From Actinomycetota bacterium (GTDB taxonomy: Bacteria > Actinomycetota > Actinomycetes > Streptosporangiales > Streptosporangiaceae): 5,677 nucleotides of DNA. Both the position numbers and the translations under genes were made by a program. Below the pieces are notes generated by a model. The model searched no databases. It was not told where the DNA came from and worked only from the letters and a program-made list of their open reading frames with translations. Below, one piece after another: positions 4,969-5,677 of this stretch; the stretch's first letter is position 1, and each line of letters opens with the position of its first letter. Location: assembly GCA_003168295.1 (NCBI GenBank), contig PMST01000412.1, forward strand, positions 4,977-10,653, given 5' to 3'.

Positions 4969-5677
4969 TCCCGCTGGCGGTGTTCGAGCAGACCATCGAT
5001 TCTTCCGGCATCGCGCCGCAGATCGAGGCCATGCTTCCCGTCGGCGTGCGCCCCCGGCAGCTCAGCGTCCGCACCCTGCTGGCCGGCATGTGCCTGACCC
5101 AGGCCGATCACCGGCCCGCCCACCTCACCAGGGTCCACCAGGTGCTGACCGGCCTGCCCGCAGACGAGCAGCGGCGGCTCGGCGTGATCGCGGACTGGAA
5201 GCACGGCCCGCACCTGCTGACCTACCGGCAGACCGAGTACACCTTCGGCCTGGTCGCCGGCGCCCTCGGTGAGGACCAGCCCGGCGGGCTGCCCTCCCGA
5301 CCGCTGCAGGCGGCCTGCGATGGCCTGCTCGAGGCATCCATCCCGGGCGAGTTCAAGGACGCCAGCACGTCGCTGGCCGTGGACTGGACCGACCTGGAAA
5401 CCTTCTCCCGGCCCCCGCCCGCCAGAGGCGGGCCCTGCGCCGACCCCGAAGCCTGGCGGGGACACCGCAAGAACAACCTGCTGCGCCGCCTCGACGAGCT
5501 GTTCTACGGCTACTACCTCTGCGCCGCGATCATGATGCGCGAGGAAAAAGGTCCCGCCGCCGCCGAGTTCGCCCGCCGCGCCACCGTGTCGTCCTGCCGC
5601 CACGACCCGGTCCGCGCGTTCGCGCCCGTCCTGACCGCGATGCCCGCCGCCGGGATCCCGCTCGGCGACATCCTGTC
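4965..5677 (+). CDS. DDE-transposase-like protein, 3' end beyond window
   Basis: The open frame begins at ATG 4965, overlapping the stop of the recombinase-like gene as ATGA, and runs to the window edge (237 codons, no stop). The N-terminal 130 residues look helical, with LSVRTLLAGMCLTQADHRPA (33-52) and LTRVHQVLTGLP, a layout I know from the DNA-binding part of IS transposases. Then comes SLAVDWTDLETFSRPP (136-151). D140 sits at the end of a hydrophobic beta strand, as the first Asp of a DDE/RNase-H fold does. Next are an H-R-K-N segment (167-170), the strand-like ELFYGYYLCAAIMM (178-191), and a helix ending at PVLTAMPAAGIPLGDIL, just before the place where the second catalytic Asp would be expected. 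No ribosome binding site of its own is seen, so it is probably translated by coupling. I cannot name an IS family. It may be a transposase or a domesticated relative. Confidence 0.6.
   Translation, partial: MIPLAVFEQTIDSSGIAPQIEAMLPVGVRPRQLSVRTLLAGMCLTQADHRPAHLTRVHQVLTGLPADEQRRLGVIADWKHGPHLLTYRQTEYTFGLVAGALGEDQPGGLPSRPLQAACDGLLEASIPGEFKDASTSLAVDWTDLETFSRPPPARGGPCADPEAWRGHRKNNLLRRLDELFYGYYLCAAIMMREEKGPAAAEFARRATVSSCRHDPVRAFAPVLTAMPAAGIPLGDIL

Larger units (their letters stand above)
3624..5677. mobile_element. Probable three-gene mobile cassette, right end outside window
   Basis: The set comprises a DUF6788-like protein, a divergent palindrome, a degenerate tyrosine-recombinase-like protein and a DDE-transposase-like protein with an ATGA overlap. 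Together they form a coherent cassette, inferred to be an insertion-sequence-like element or its remnant. The left boundary is unknown and may lie in 3500-3623. No terminal inverted repeat or target duplication can be tested without the right end. The broken recombinase-like gene suggests decay, unless the frameshift is an error. Confidence 0.45.

Noticed and set aside
4656..5603. Long minus-strand open frame of 315 codons
   Set aside because: It is a Gly/Ala/Pro-rich mirror of the recombinase-like and DDE-like genes. High-GC codon bias produces such antisense frames. The plus-strand frames have recognisable protein structure.

Overview
The window looks like an accessory stretch of a high-GC actinomycete chromosome. 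The evidence is very GC-rich coding sequence, GTG as well as ATG starts with GGAGG-type ribosome binding sites, an HspR-type heat-shock repressor, a DUF6221-type protein and a DUF6788-type protein, the last two of which I associate mainly with Streptomyces-like actinobacteria. The genus cannot be fixed from this sequence.

Left part (1-1961). A frameshifted, lower-GC gene of unknown function runs off the left edge on the minus strand. Next comes a compact heat-shock locus. A short J-domain protein and an HspR-type MerR repressor overlap by 7 nt on the minus strand, and a small heat-shock protein (Hsp20/alpha-crystallin) is divergently transcribed on the plus strand. The shared 213-bp gap holds a good TTGTCA-N17-TATATA promoter for hsp20 and a perfect 10-bp palindrome that touches its -35 box. 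No canonical HAIR or CIRCE element is visible. The likely logic is that HspR represses the locus and that the J protein and Hsp20 act together on unfolded proteins (inference). A strong 14-bp stem-loop ends the hsp20 transcript.

Middle part (1962-3620). About 500 bp without a convincing gene carries several hairpins. It leads to a second, smaller MerR-type DNA-binding protein whose start lies just after an 11-bp stem-loop. A 275-bp gap with a 10-bp inverted repeat separates it from an intact DUF6221-family gene, which is followed by a weak terminator candidate.

Right part (3624-5677). This resembles one end of an uncommon mobile-element cassette. A DUF6788-like zinc-knuckle protein lies on the minus strand and is separated by a perfect 12-bp-arm palindrome from a plus-strand pair. 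The first of the pair is a tyrosine-recombinase-fold protein that seems to lack the catalytic residues and is interrupted by a one-base frameshift. The second overlaps it by ATGA and is a DDE-transposase-like protein cut by the right edge. A degenerate recombinase coupled to a DDE-type protein and a divergent zinc-knuckle partner is the most unusual thing here.

Two independent one-base frameshifts (near 219 and 4558) suggest either gene decay or sequencing error.
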